Shown: positions 51,920 through 59,601, numbered from the stretch's first letter. The stretch: 64,000 nucleotides of DNA from DATKPA01 sp051955985 (GCA_051955985.1 JBQCGD010000071.1:1-64000), one strand, 5' to 3'. Notes: generated by a model from the letters alone, not told the origin. Numbers and translations are program-made.

Positions 51920-52287
51920 TCGGTTGCTCCTTTCTTGTCGGTGGCCATGCGTTCGATGGAGGTGTTGAGGGATCGCCAATGGGCGAGCATCTGTTCGAGA
52001 CGTCGATGGCCGGCGCGGGTGAGGCGGTAGTAGCGGCGCGGCGGGCCGGCGGGCGAGGGTTGGTGGCGGACGGCGACGAGTTGGTCGGCGGCAAGGCGGG
52101 CAAGGACGGGGTAGAGGGTGGATTCGGTAAGCGCGAGGTCGTCGAGTTCGGCCAGGCGCTGAAGGAGCTGGTAGCCGTAGAGTTCTTCGCGGCGGAGGGC
52201 GATGAGGACGAGGAGCTCGAGGAGCCCTTTGCGGACCTGGGAGACCCAGGGGCCGGTCCATCCGCGGGATCTTTCCTGTTCAGTCAT
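51916..52287 (-). CDS. PadR-family transcriptional regulator
   Basis: A 123-residue winged-helix repressor. KGLLELLVLIALRREELYGYQLLQRL and LTESTLYPVLARLAADQLVAV with YYRLTRAGHRRLEQML are the PadR DNA-binding and wing pattern. An alternative ATG 20 codons upstream lies in the operator palindrome. It probably represses itself and the downstream small membrane gene. Confidence 0.88.
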   Translation of the reverse strand: MTEQERSRGWTGPWVSQVRKGLLELLVLIALRREELYGYQLLQRLAELDDLALTESTLYPVLARLAADQLVAVRHQPSPAGPPRRYYRLTRAGHRRLEQMLAHWRSLNTSIERMATDKKGATE

Positions 52288-52288
52288 G

Positions 52289-52338
52289 CCACTACCACGC
52301 GATGCAGAGTACCAGTACATCGTACTGCGTGGTAGTGG
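52289..52338. promoter_or_regulatory. PadR operator-like double palindrome
   Basis: Perfect 12-base arms CCACTACCACGC (52289-52300) and GCGTGGTAGTGG (52327-52338) enclose a second palindrome CAGTAC-ATC-GTACTG (52313-52327). The first arm starts two bases upstream of the padR start codon, so binding would cover the promoter or ribosome binding site. Autoregulation by the adjacent PadR is likely. Confidence 0.65.
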
Positions 52339-52410
52339 GAGCGCCAAGGAAAAGTTTCATATTATGGTTGCGGCGGCAACGCTTTGGCCGCGGGGAGGAA
52401 GAGGGAGCGT

Positions 52411-52437
52411 TTGGCGTGGGGGAAGCGGTTGATACAA
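52411..52437 (+). promoter_or_regulatory. Candidate sigma-70 promoter of the GNAT gene
   Basis: TTGGCG and TACAAT (ending about 52437) are spaced 16 bases apart. The position argues against the far upstream GTG start at 52439 for the GNAT gene. Confidence 0.45.
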
Positions 52438-52537
52438 TGTGGGCGAGTGGCGTGGCGGGGACCGCGCGCCTGCGAACGAGAAATGTCCGCGATGTGACGG
52501 CTGGAGTGCCGATGTCCGGAGCAGGAGCAAGCTGTCG

Positions 52538-53701
52538 GTGAGTGAACCGGGATCATCCGTAGCGGGCGGTGGCGGGGGGGGAGCGGGGGAGACGGGAGGT
52601 GGGAGCGGCGCGGAAGTGGTGCGACCGCCGTTACAGCTCGTGCGCCTGCCGGTGGACAAGCCGCAGCCGGCGGTTTCGTTTTTACATGAACGGTCGCAGG
52701 GGGTGATGGATCTGATTGCGCATTTCTGGGAGCGGCTGGCGCAGACGCCGCCGTTGCAGCGGGGGGACTTGCACCTGGTGGTGGCGACGCCGACGGGGTC
52801 GGACGTGGTGAATATCAACACGCCGCAATTGGATGCGGGGAAGTTTTCGGGGGCGATGCTGTATGTGCCAAAGGCGCATCGGGCGGATGTGCTGGCATTG
52901 GACCCCCCTACTGCGGCGGCGTTTGCGGCGTATATCAGCCATAAGGGGATGGAGGCAAGGTCCGATAATGTGGTTTCGGGTGCGGGGATGAATTCCGTAA
53001 CTCCTGATTTAGTAAGCACTTCTGATTCTTCGGGTGGAACGTTACCGTTGACGGATTTGTCGAGCGTGGTGCGGGGGGCGGTGGCGTCGATGGAGTTGCC
53101 GGGGGATCCGGGGGTGGGGGGGAAAGGGGCGGGCGCGGCGGGGAATGGGAAGGTGCCGATTGATTTTTTGACGGGGCATGCGGAGGGGATTGGGTGGATG
53201 GTGCCGATGTTGTTGCCGGTGGTGCACAAGAAAGCGCCGGCGCGGGAGATGGTGAACGTGGTGATGCAATTGCCGGAAGGTGTTGTGTCAGAAGGGGATG
53301 GCAACGTTCGGGCGGCGAAGGAAGCGGACGTGCCGGTGCTGAACAAATGGCGGCGGATGTACAAGGAGGAGCGGGGGATTCTGTTTGATGCGGACCTGGA
53401 TGCGTGGGTGCAGACGGGGCGGGTGTTTGTGTATGAACATGAAAAGCAGGTGGTGGCGGTGGCGAAGTTCGATTTGGAGCTGCCGCGGTTAATCGAGATA
53501 GGGGGGGTATTTACGTTTCCGGAGTTTCGGAAGAAGGGGTTCGGGGGGCGTATTGTGGCGGACCTGGCGGGGCGGATACGGGCGGCGGGGAAGACGCCGA
53601 CGTTGCAGGTGGATGACCAGAATGGGCCGGCGTTAAAGCTGTATGAGGGGATGGGATGGCGGCCCATGGGGCGGTTGGCGCGGGTTTGGTTAACGGGGTA
53701 G
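52538..53701 (+). CDS. GNAT-family acetyltransferase with N-terminal extension
   Basis: The C-terminal 150 residues form an acetyltransferase: DGNVRAAKEADVPVLNKW start, VGGVFTFPEFRKKGFGGRI carrying the acetyl-CoA loop (R/Q-x-x-G-x-G pattern in RKKGFGG), and VDDQNGPALKLYEGMGWRP. The N-terminal two thirds (LVRLPVDKPQPAVSFLHER and on) match a domain common in such two-part GNATs. A glycine-rich start (GGGGGGAGETGGG) looks disordered. The GTG at 52538 is my choice; a GTG at 52439 is also open but overlaps a promoter-like sequence. The acceptor is unknown. Confidence 0.75.
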   Translation: MSEPGSSVAGGGGGGAGETGGGSGAEVVRPPLQLVRLPVDKPQPAVSFLHERSQGVMDLIAHFWERLAQTPPLQRGDLHLVVATPTGSDVVNINTPQLDAGKFSGAMLYVPKAHRADVLALDPPTAAAFAAYISHKGMEARSDNVVSGAGMNSVTPDLVSTSDSSGGTLPLTDLSSVVRGAVASMELPGDPGVGGKGAGAAGNGKVPIDFLTGHAEGIGWMVPMLLPVVHKKAPAREMVNVVMQLPEGVVSEGDGNVRAAKEADVPVLNKWRRMYKEERGILFDADLDAWVQTGRVFVYEHEKQVVAVAKFDLELPRLIEIGGVFTFPEFRKKGFGGRIVADLAGRIRAAGKTPTLQVDDQNGPALKLYEGMGWRPMGRLARVWLTG

Positions 53702-53818
53702 CGAGGGGGGACTGGGGGTTGACTGGGGGTCGGTGGTGGGTTGGGTCGGGGTCTCTTATGGGGTAACTTGGGGTTTGTGGGCGGTCGACAAGGGGGGGTG
53801 ATTGGGGCGGTAGGAGAC

Positions 53819-53832
53819 GTTCCACGTAGAAC
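53819..53832. promoter_or_regulatory. parS-like site 1
   Basis: GTTCCACGTAGAAC differs from the general bacterial parS core (GTTtCACGTGaAAC) by few positions and is nearly palindromic. An identical 14-mer lies at 53889, exactly 70 bases away, both just upstream of parB. Confidence 0.7.
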
Positions 53833-53888
53833 TTTTGACTGCTTTGGTTGGGTTGGCGTTGACGTGCCGGGGGTGGTGGAGGTACAAG

Positions 53889-53902
53889 GTTCCACGTAGA
53901 AC
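53889..53902. promoter_or_regulatory. parS-like site 2
   Basis: A second GTTCCACGTAGAAC, 26 bases before the parB start. With the first it forms a small parS cluster and would also let ParB regulate its own gene. Confidence 0.7.
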
Positions 53903-53927
53903 ATTGCCTTGAGAAAGGAGTCTCGTG

Positions 53928-54878
53928 ATGACGTTGAAGGATCGACCACGGCTTGGGCGGGGGTTGAAGTCGCTTATCTCTACACCTGTCACCGTATCGC
54001 CTGCGGGCACGAATGGGTCGCCTACCCCCCCTGCCGAGAGCGTGCTGGAGACGGGGGAACGGTTGGCGTTGATCCCGGTGGAGGCGATTGATCCGAATCC
54101 GCACCAGCCGCGCGCGGCGATGGAGCCGACGGCGTTGCAGGAGCTGGCGAACTCCATCAAGCAGTCGGGCGTGTTGCAGCCGGTGATTGTGCGGCCGGGG
54201 GCACCGGTGAATGGGACGCCGCGGTATGAGCTGGTGGCGGGGCATCGGCGGACGGAGGCGGCGAAGCTGGCGGGGCTGGCGGTGGTGCCGGCGATTGTGC
54301 GGCAGGATACGACGGATGAACGACAGGCGGAGTGGGCGCTGATCGAGAACATCCAGCGGGAGGATCTCAATGCGATCGAGCGGGCGAAGGCGTACCGGGC
54401 GTACGTTGACAAGTTCTCGCTGACACATGGGCAGGCGGCGGAGCGGCTGGGGGAGGACCGAACAACGATCACGAACTTCCTGCGGCTGCTGGAGTTGAAC
54501 CCGGGGGTGCAGGACCTGGTGGCGCGGGGGATCTTGTCGGCGGGGCATGCGAAGGTACTGGCGGGGGTAACGGACAAGGCGAAGCAGGATTCGTTTGCCA
54601 ACAAGGCAGTGACGGAGGGGTTGAGCGTTCGGAAGTTGGAGGAGCTGGTGAGCGCCCCCCCCCTGCCCACCGAGACACCTGCAGAGACGACGGTGGCGGC
54701 GCATACGCGGACGCTGGCGGCGAAGAGTCCGCATGTGGTGGAGCTGGAGCAGGATCTTTCGCGGAAGCTGGGGACGAAGCTGCGGATTTTCCCGAGCAAG
54801 AAGAAGAACACGGGGAAGATCATGATCCAGTATTTTTCGCTCGATGAGTTTGACCGGATCGTCGAGAAGTTTAATTGA
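53928..54878 (+). CDS. parB: Chromosome-partitioning protein ParB
   Basis: A 316-residue ParB/Spo0J protein. The CTP-binding N-terminal domain has IPVEAIDPNPHQPRAAME, ELANSIKQSGVLQPVIVR, YELVAGHRRTEAAKLAG and ALIENIQREDLNAIE. The helix-turn-helix for parS is THGQAAERLGEDRTTITNFL, and the C-terminal dimer domain follows (LEQDLSRKLGTKLRIFPSKKK). The ATG at 53928 has GGAG upstream. Two parS-like sites lie ahead of it. No parA lies in the window, whereas parA usually precedes parB. Confidence 0.95.
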   Translation: MTLKDRPRLGRGLKSLISTPVTVSPAGTNGSPTPPAESVLETGERLALIPVEAIDPNPHQPRAAMEPTALQELANSIKQSGVLQPVIVRPGAPVNGTPRYELVAGHRRTEAAKLAGLAVVPAIVRQDTTDERQAEWALIENIQREDLNAIERAKAYRAYVDKFSLTHGQAAERLGEDRTTITNFLRLLELNPGVQDLVARGILSAGHAKVLAGVTDKAKQDSFANKAVTEGLSVRKLEELVSAPPLPTETPAETTVAAHTRTLAAKSPHVVELEQDLSRKLGTKLRIFPSKKKNTGKIMIQYFSLDEFDRIVEKFN

Positions 54879-54921
54879 TTTATATATCTGCATATCTATA
54901 CCACCTTGCAAAAGATCAATT

Positions 54922-54951
54922 GGCCACGAAAGACACGAAGGGCACGAAATT
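54922..54951. repeat. CACGAAAGA/CACGAAGGG repeat
   Basis: Three CACGAARG-type units lie in tandem about 45 bases after the parB stop, upstream of the ribokinase gene. They match the arrays at 2.1, 56.15 and 59.6 kb. Confidence 0.75.
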
Positions 54952-54999
54952 GTTTCAGGGTGTGGAGCGGTTTCGTGTCGGACTTGAGGGAGCGACTTC

Positions 55000-56127
55000 A
55001 TGGCGAAGCGGATCGCCAAACCGGTGAGCAAGCGCGCGGCGAGGCCGGCGGGCGTGGCGCGTGGCGGGGTGGTGGAGCGCGCCGGGAAGGGGGAGCATTG
55101 GGGTGGGGGGGAGGCGAAGAAGCTGGAGGCGTTGCCGACGGATGCGCCGGGGCGTGCGTCGGTGGCGGGGCCGAAGTCGGGGGTGGGGGTGGTGGGGTCG
55201 TTGAACATGGATTTGGTGGTGCGCACGGAGACGATGCCGCGGCCGGGGGAGACGGTGCTGGGGCAGGATTTGTTGCAGACTCGGGGGGGGACGGGGGCGA
55301 ACCAGGCGGCGGCGGCGGGGCGGCTGTGGAACCGGAAGACGTCGGGGGCGAAGCTGATCGGGCGGATCGGGGAGGATGTTTTCGGGGAGAACATGCTGGT
55401 GGCGTTGAACAAGTGCAAGGTGGATGTGACGTCGGTGTTGAAGACGCGCGGGTCGCCTTCGGGGACGGCGATGATCCTGGTGGATCGGCATGGGGAGAAT
55501 GCGATCGTGGTGGCGAGCGGGGCGAATCGGCAGTTGTCGGCGACGGATTTATTGGCGGAGCGGAAGACGATCGAGACGTCGGTGGTGCTGACGGCGCAGC
55601 TGGAGGTGCCGCACGATACGGTGGCGTGTGCATTTGCGTTGGCGCGGCGGTCGAATGTGTTGACGATTCTGGATCCAGCGCCGGCGCCTGCGGAGGGGTT
55701 GCCGGAGTCGTTGTATCATGTAGATATCTTGACACCTAACCAGATGGAGGCGCAGATCCTGACGGGGATGCCGGTGCGGAATTTGGAGGAGGCGCGGCGT
55801 GCGGCGGAGCGGTTCTTGATTCGGGGGACGCGGATCGTTGTGATGAAGATGGGGTCGCAGGGGGCGGCGATTGTGCAGAAGGATGAGCGCGGGGTGGAGA
55901 CGGTGGTGCAGCATGTGACGGGGTATCGGATTCAGCCGGTGGACACGACGGCGGCGGGGGATGCGTTCACGGGGGCGCTGGCGGTGGGGCTGGCGGAGGG
56001 GATGCCGCTGGCGGCGGCGGTGAAGTTTGCGAATGCGGCGGGGGCGCTGGCGTGTTTGAAGCAGGGGGCGATGGGGGCGATACCGGGGCGCGCGGAGGTG
56101 GAGGGGTTTATGGCGGAGAGGGCGTGA
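55000..56127 (+). CDS. rbsK: Ribokinase / PfkB-family sugar kinase
   Basis: A 375-residue PfkB-type kinase. VGSLNMDLVVRTETMPRPGET is the N-terminal ribokinase signature, RGGTGANQAAAAGRL the first, and DTTAAGDAFTGALAVGLAEG the second family motif with the catalytic Asp. LTPNQMEAQILTG and KMGSQGAA complete the fold. An N-terminal extension of about 60 basic residues (MAKRIAKPVSKRAARPAG) is unusual; it has a good ribosome binding site (GAGGGAG). Ribose is likely but other furanoses are possible. Confidence 0.85.
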   Translation: MAKRIAKPVSKRAARPAGVARGGVVERAGKGEHWGGGEAKKLEALPTDAPGRASVAGPKSGVGVVGSLNMDLVVRTETMPRPGETVLGQDLLQTRGGTGANQAAAAGRLWNRKTSGAKLIGRIGEDVFGENMLVALNKCKVDVTSVLKTRGSPSGTAMILVDRHGENAIVVASGANRQLSATDLLAERKTIETSVVLTAQLEVPHDTVACAFALARRSNVLTILDPAPAPAEGLPESLYHVDILTPNQMEAQILTGMPVRNLEEARRAAERFLIRGTRIVVMKMGSQGAAIVQKDERGVETVVQHVTGYRIQPVDTTAAGDAFTGALAVGLAEGMPLAAAVKFANAAGALACLKQGAMGAIPGRAEVEGFMAERA

Positions 56128-56152
56128 ATCCCCCCCCGACGACGACGTAAAC

Positions 56153-56190
56153 ACGAAGGGATGAAGAGATGAAGGGACACGAAGGGGGTG
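56153..56190. repeat. CACGAAGGG/GATGAAG repeat
   Basis: Units ACACGAAGGG, ATGAAGAG, ATGAAGGG and ACACGAAGGGGG follow the ribokinase stop by about 25 bases. Confidence 0.65.
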
Positions 56191-56234
56191 GGAGGGGGCT
56201 TGCTGTTGTTGGCGGGGGGTTCGACTGTTGTGCG

Positions 56235-56274
56235 AGAGGTGCCCGCGTCGCCTGCGGGCGACGGGCGTTGGGGA
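56235..56274. repeat. GTGCCCGCGTCGCC palindromic repeat, copy 1
   Basis: GAGAGGTGCCCGCGTCGCC and GGGCGACGGGCGTTGGGG join through TGC. Stem GTCGCC/GGCGAC extends to GCCC/GGGC with a bulge. Copies 2 and 3 lie at 56811 and 57651. Confidence 0.75.
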
Positions 56275-56301
56275 TTGGGGTGCTTATCGTTCCTTATTTT
56301 G

Positions 56302-56550
56302 CTAGCTCCCGGGTGTATTCCTCAGGCCGACAGCGCCAATGATGAGCAGGAGAATATTCAGGAGGGCATTCGAACAAGCGACGGCGATGAGGAGGAAGGT
56401 GATACGCCTCGCGATGTTGCGCCAGGTGCGTTTGGTCGGGGCGATTGCCGCTATGCATACAAAGGCTAATTCTCCGATGACGGCCATGTTGCTGACATGG
56501 GGCGTTCCCCAGAACATCCAGTAGGGCTTGCATAGATCGAGCCACCACAT
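56302..56550 (-). CDS. Small membrane protein or remnant of one
   Basis: An 82-residue frame starting MWWLDLCKPYWMFWG. Two hydrophobic helices are visible (MAVIGELAFVCIAAIA and ITFLLIAVACSNALLNILLLIIGAVG) separated by PTKRTWRNIARR. The residues just upstream (ALKLFYKGPNL) look coding too, so the start may lie further up or have been lost. No good ribosome binding site is seen and the family is not recognised. The gene is wedged between repeat blocks and may be a decayed fragment. Confidence 0.45.
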   Translation of the reverse strand: MWWLDLCKPYWMFWGTPHVSNMAVIGELAFVCIAAIAPTKRTWRNIARRITFLLIAVACSNALLNILLLIIGAVGLRNTPGS

Positions 56551-56678
56551 CAGGTTTGGTCCCTTGTAGAAGAGCTTGAGAGCGAAGCGCTCTGAAGGTT
56601 GGGGTGATTCTTTCCGTCCATGGGAAGTGTTGGGGCTGACCCTACGTCGGGAGCAGTTGCAAGTTCGAGGATAAAACT

Positions 56679-56778
56679 GTGGCGGGGTGCGTTGACGTTT
56701 TGCGGAAAATTCGGGGGGCGACTTGCAGGTGGGAGAGTCCATGATCCCCACCCCATGGAAGGGGTGGGCTTGTTCTCT
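56679..56778. repeat. Interspersed 100-base repeat, copy 2
   Basis: It matches 27932-28030 in order and spacing (GTGGCGGGGT, TTTTGCGGAA, GTGGGAGAGTCCATGATC and CCATGGAAGGGGTGGG). The two copies are 29 kb apart. Confidence 0.7.
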
Positions 56779-56810
56779 AACAAGGTTTAGGCACCCTCGG
56801 TGGTCTAAGC

Positions 56811-56845
56811 GTGCCCGCGTCGCCTGCGGGCGACGGGCGTTGGGG
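56811..56845. repeat. GTGCCCGCGTCGCC palindromic repeat, copy 2
   Basis: Identical to copy 1 through GTGCCCGCGTCGCC-TGCG-GGCGACGGGCGTTGGGG, with the same bulged stem. Confidence 0.75.
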
Positions 56846-56905
56846 TTTGTGCGTGGCGGAGGGGGTGGGAATCGGAATAATGGAGGGGAATGAGAAGGAG
56901 GTGTT

Positions 56906-57136
56906 ATGCTGGCGGAAGTGTTTGGGTTGGTGGGGGTGGTGATGGTGGTGTTGACGGGGATCGTCCACATCCTTTTAGCGATGGGTGTGTGGATGGATGC
57001 GCATGCGCTGGGGAAAGAAGGGCGGCGGGTGTATCTGCTTCCGGCGCCGTTGTGGGGGTTGACGACGCTGGTGATGGGGTTGGTGGGGGCGGCGGTGTAT
57101 TGGGGGATGAATCGGTCGACGTTTCGGCGGGATTGA
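56906..57136 (+). CDS. Small two-span membrane protein
   Basis: A 76-residue protein (MLAEVFGLVGVVMVVLTGIV). Two hydrophobic helices flank WMDAHALGKEGRRVYLLP. A strong AGGAGG lies seven bases ahead of the ATG. The function is not known. The NTF2-like gene starts about 110 bases downstream on the same strand, with a repeat-like stretch (57183-57215) between them. Confidence 0.72.
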   Translation: MLAEVFGLVGVVMVVLTGIVHILLAMGVWMDAHALGKEGRRVYLLPAPLWGLTTLVMGLVGAAVYWGMNRSTFRRD

Positions 57137-57245
57137 ATGCGGGAGATGTTTGTTTTTGAGGATGGGTCGCGCGTGGAATGTCCGTGGCCCTGCGCCGCCC
57201 GAGGCGGCGGGCATTGTCGGGGAGCGTGTTTTTTTGGAGCGAGAA

Positions 57246-57629
57246 ATGGTGGAAGTGTTGCGGGCGGCGTATGCGGCGTTGAATCGGGGGGATGTTGGGG
57301 CGGTGGTGGAGGTGTTGGATGCGGGGGTGGAGTGGATTGAGCCGGCGGAGGTTGGGGGTGGGCGGCGGTTGCGGGGGGTGGAGGCGGTGACGGCGCATCT
57401 GGTGGCGGCGCGGGGGGCGTGGGCGGAGGGGGGGTGTGAGCCGGAGCGGTTTGTGGTGGCGGGGGAGCGGGTGGTGGTGGTTGTGCGGGTGCGGGTGCGG
57501 ATGAAGGGGGAGACTCTGTGGCGGGAGGGGCGGGTGGTGGATGTGTATACTAGTGGCGGGGGGAAGGTGGTGGAGAAGCGGACGTTTATGGAGGAGGGGG
57601 AAGCGGTTGCGTGGGCGGGTGGGGCGTGA
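57246..57629 (+). CDS. NTF2/SnoaL-like protein
   Basis: A 127-residue cone-shaped alpha+beta-fold protein. MVEVLRAAYAALNRGDVGAVVEVLDAGVEW is cut here into MVEVLRAAYAALNRGD and AVVEVLDAGVEW, the SnoaL start; RLRGVEAVTAHL and RVVVVVRVRVRMKGETLW fit the beta-sheet. EGRVVDVYTSGGGKVVEK completes it. Family members are small-molecule isomerases, hydratases or ligand carriers. The ATG at 57246 has GGAG upstream. The coding DNA is very G-rich. Confidence 0.78.
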   Translation: MVEVLRAAYAALNRGDVGAVVEVLDAGVEWIEPAEVGGGRRLRGVEAVTAHLVAARGAWAEGGCEPERFVVAGERVVVVVRVRVRMKGETLWREGRVVDVYTSGGGKVVEKRTFMEEGEAVAWAGGA

Positions 57630-57650
57630 GGGGCGGGTCGGGCTGTTTAT

Positions 57651-57690
57651 GAGAGGTGCCCGCGTCGCCTGCGGGCGACGGGCGTCGGGC
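57651..57690. repeat. GTGCCCGCGTCGCC palindromic repeat, copy 3
   Basis: GAGAGGTGCCCGCGTCGCC and GGGCGACGGGCGTCGGG, 22 bases after the NTF2-like stop. It shares even the GAGAG prefix with copy 1. A diverged relative lies at 57183-57215. Confidence 0.75.
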
Positions 57691-57711
57691 GTCGGGGGGA
57701 GAGGGGGTGGG

Positions 57712-58386
57712 TCAGGAGACGACGGATTGTTTTGGTTTTTGTAGGAGGGGGTCGGCGAGTTGGGCGGCGCGGAAGGCGCGGAGGCGGCGGGCGCAGGCGG
57801 GGCAGCTCATGCAGGGGAATTCGAGGTTCATCTGGCAGGACCAGCTTGCGGCGAAGGGGGCGGCCATCTGGTAGCCGAGCTCGATGACCTGCTGGTCTTC
57901 GAGGCCCATGAGGGGAGTCTTGAGGGTGAGGGGGGTTTCGGTGGAATAGAGGTCGAGGAGCTGGTTGAAGATCTGGACGAGTTCGATGTTGCGGGCGAGG
58001 GCGTCGGCTTGTTTTTGGTCGAGCTGGGCGCCCCAGATGAGGACGGAGGCGTGGATCTGGCGGGCGAAGCCGGCGCCGATGGTGAGGAGCTGGAGGTCGC
58101 GGAGGGGGATGAGGTTGGAGTAGGGGTCTGAGCCGGTGGAATGGACGACGCCGGCGGTTTCGGGGGGCCAGCTCATTTGACGGAGGTGTTGAGCGTCGAT
58201 GGCCCAGGAGCGGAAGGGTTTGAAGTGGGCGACTTGTTTGTCGAAGGCGTTGGCGGCCTGGGCTTCGGGGGCGCGGGCGTCGCGGAGGTGGAGGAGGGCG
58301 ATGCGGTATTCGCGGGAGGCGAGCGCGGCGGCGACGAGGCTGTGGAGTCCGCCGGAGGAGAGGATGAGGGCGATGGCTTTGGGCAT
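57712..58386 (-). CDS. QueC-like PP-loop protein with a changed ATP motif
   Basis: A 224-residue homologue of 7-cyano-7-deazaguanine synthase. The C-terminal zinc cysteines are all present (SCQMNLEFPCMSCPACARR), and IALLHLRDARAPEAQ and PLMGLEDQQVIELGYQM fit QueC. The PP-loop is SSGGLHS where family members have SGGLDS: the Asp is His15. That residue is needed for ATP binding in PP-loop enzymes, so the protein may have lost adenylation activity or changed function. No other queuosine gene is in the window. Confidence 0.7.
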   Translation of the reverse strand: MPKAIALILSSGGLHSLVAAALASREYRIALLHLRDARAPEAQAANAFDKQVAHFKPFRSWAIDAQHLRQMSWPPETAGVVHSTGSDPYSNLIPLRDLQLLTIGAGFARQIHASVLIWGAQLDQKQADALARNIELVQIFNQLLDLYSTETPLTLKTPLMGLEDQQVIELGYQMAAPFAASWSCQMNLEFPCMSCPACARRLRAFRAAQLADPLLQKPKQSVVS

Positions 58387-58489
58387 GGTGGTCCGCCTGA
58401 TTTTTTGCGCGAAGTTGCAGGTCCAATAATGGGTATCGGCGGGAGATGGGGGGGACTTGATGAACTTTATCGGGGGGTGGAGGAGGATA

Positions 58490-58571
58490 TGTTCGCCTCG
58501 CTCCGCATCGCCCCCCCGCTGCGACGGCCGCCTGAAGGCGGAACTTCATACGGACGGAAGTCCGTACTTCA
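58490..58571 (-). repeat. Stop-codon hairpin repeat of a second kind
   Basis: On the minus strand the TGA of the dehydrogenase gene continues into AGTACGGACTTCCGTCCGTA (stem TACGGAC/GTCCGTA) and then the stem CCGCC/GGCGG around TTCA. The region to 58490 is G/C-rich. It resembles the AAGTGGAGCC family in abutting a stop but has a different sequence. Confidence 0.7.
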
Positions 58572-59564
58572 GCGGTCGAATGTCACGATGGTTTTGAGGC
58601 CGGCGGGGGGGTTGGCGAAGAAGGGTTCGAGCTGGTCGAGGGGGAGTCGTTTTGGGTTGGGGGGGGATTCGTCGATTTGGCGGGCGGCGGGTTGGTTGAT
58701 GGCTTCGGGGAAGGGGCCGCAGCGGGAGCCGAGGACGTTGATTTCATCGATGACGATGGGTGCGAGGTTAAGGGGCTTGTTGGCGGCGACGGTGGTTTTC
58801 ATGACGAGGGTGCCGCGGGGGCGGAGGAGCTGGAGAGCGCGTTCGAAGCCTTCAGCGCGGCCGGTGCAGTCGATGACGACGTCCTGGTCGCGGGCGGTTG
58901 TGAGTTCGCGGTCGAGGAGGGTGCGGATGTTGTTGTTGGCGGCGCCGGTGCGGATGCGTTCGATGAGGGAGAGCTTGGATTCGTGTTTGCCGACGAGGGT
59001 GAGTTTGCAGCCGGTGCGGGCGAGGGTTTGGGCGACGAGGAGGCCGAGGCGGCCGTCGCCGAGGACGGTGACCCGGGTGCGTTTTTCGATGGGGACCTGT
59101 CGGAGGATCTGGAAGGCGGCGGCGAGGGGTTCGACGAAGACGGCTTCGTCGTTGGAGAGGTGGTCGGGGAGTGCGTGGAGGTTGCGGGTGGGGATGCGGA
59201 GGAAGTCGGCGAAGGCGCCATCGCGCCCCTGGATGCCGATGACGGAGCGGTGGAAGCAGTGGGAGGAGAGTCCGCGGTTGCACATGTCGCACTTGCCGCA
59301 GACGCAGTTGATTTCGCCGACGACGCGTTTACCGAGCCAGTGCTGGTCGTTGGGGGGTGCGCCTTTGGGGAGTGCGGTGACGGTGGCGACGAATTCGTGG
59401 CCGAGGACGCCGGTGAAGTTCATGTAGCCTTTGGCGATTTCGAGGTCGGTCTGGCAGACGCCGGCGGCGAGGATTTTGAGGAGGGCTTCACCGGGCGCGG
59501 GGATGGGGTCGGGGTGATTGCGTTGGAATTTGACGGAGGAACCGTCGAAGAGGATTGCGCGCAT
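58569..59564 (-). CDS. Zinc-type alcohol dehydrogenase-like (MDR) protein
   Basis: A 331-residue medium-chain dehydrogenase. AGVCQTDLEIAKGY and GHEFVATV are the catalytic zinc region; NCVCGKCDMCNRGLSSHC holds the structural-zinc cysteines. VLGDGRLGLLVAQTLARTG is the NAD(P) motif. The substrate is unknown; polyol or alcohol dehydrogenases are likely. It lies downstream of an A-type repeat and its stop codon is part of a hairpin repeat. Confidence 0.87.
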   Translation of the reverse strand: MRAILFDGSSVKFQRNHPDPIPAPGEALLKILAAGVCQTDLEIAKGYMNFTGVLGHEFVATVTALPKGAPPNDQHWLGKRVVGEINCVCGKCDMCNRGLSSHCFHRSVIGIQGRDGAFADFLRIPTRNLHALPDHLSNDEAVFVEPLAAAFQILRQVPIEKRTRVTVLGDGRLGLLVAQTLARTGCKLTLVGKHESKLSLIERIRTGAANNNIRTLLDRELTTARDQDVVIDCTGRAEGFERALQLLRPRGTLVMKTTVAANKPLNLAPIVIDEINVLGSRCGPFPEAINQPAARQIDESPPNPKRLPLDQLEPFFANPPAGLKTIVTFDR

Positions 59565-59601
59565 GGTCGGGGCCTTTGAAGGGATTCGCAGCGGATAAAT
59601 T

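Larger units (their letters stand above)
56551..56905. other. Repeat-rich intergenic region
   Basis: The 355 bases upstream of the small membrane gene at 56906 contain the second copy of the 100-base repeat (56679-56778) and a copy of the GTGCCCGCGTCGCC palindrome (56811-56845). No credible gene is seen. Confidence 0.6.

Noticed and set aside
52439..52537. N-terminal extension of the GNAT protein with a CPRC motif
   Set aside because: Only one CxxC, and the GTG start lies directly at a promoter-like TACAAT; the later GTG at 52538 is preferred, though the extension cannot be excluded.
57137..57340. Small ORF MREMFVFEDGSRVECPWPC between two small genes
   Set aside because: It runs into a diverged palindromic repeat and overlaps the NTF2-like gene in another frame. 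It may be a decayed 5' end, but not a supported gene.
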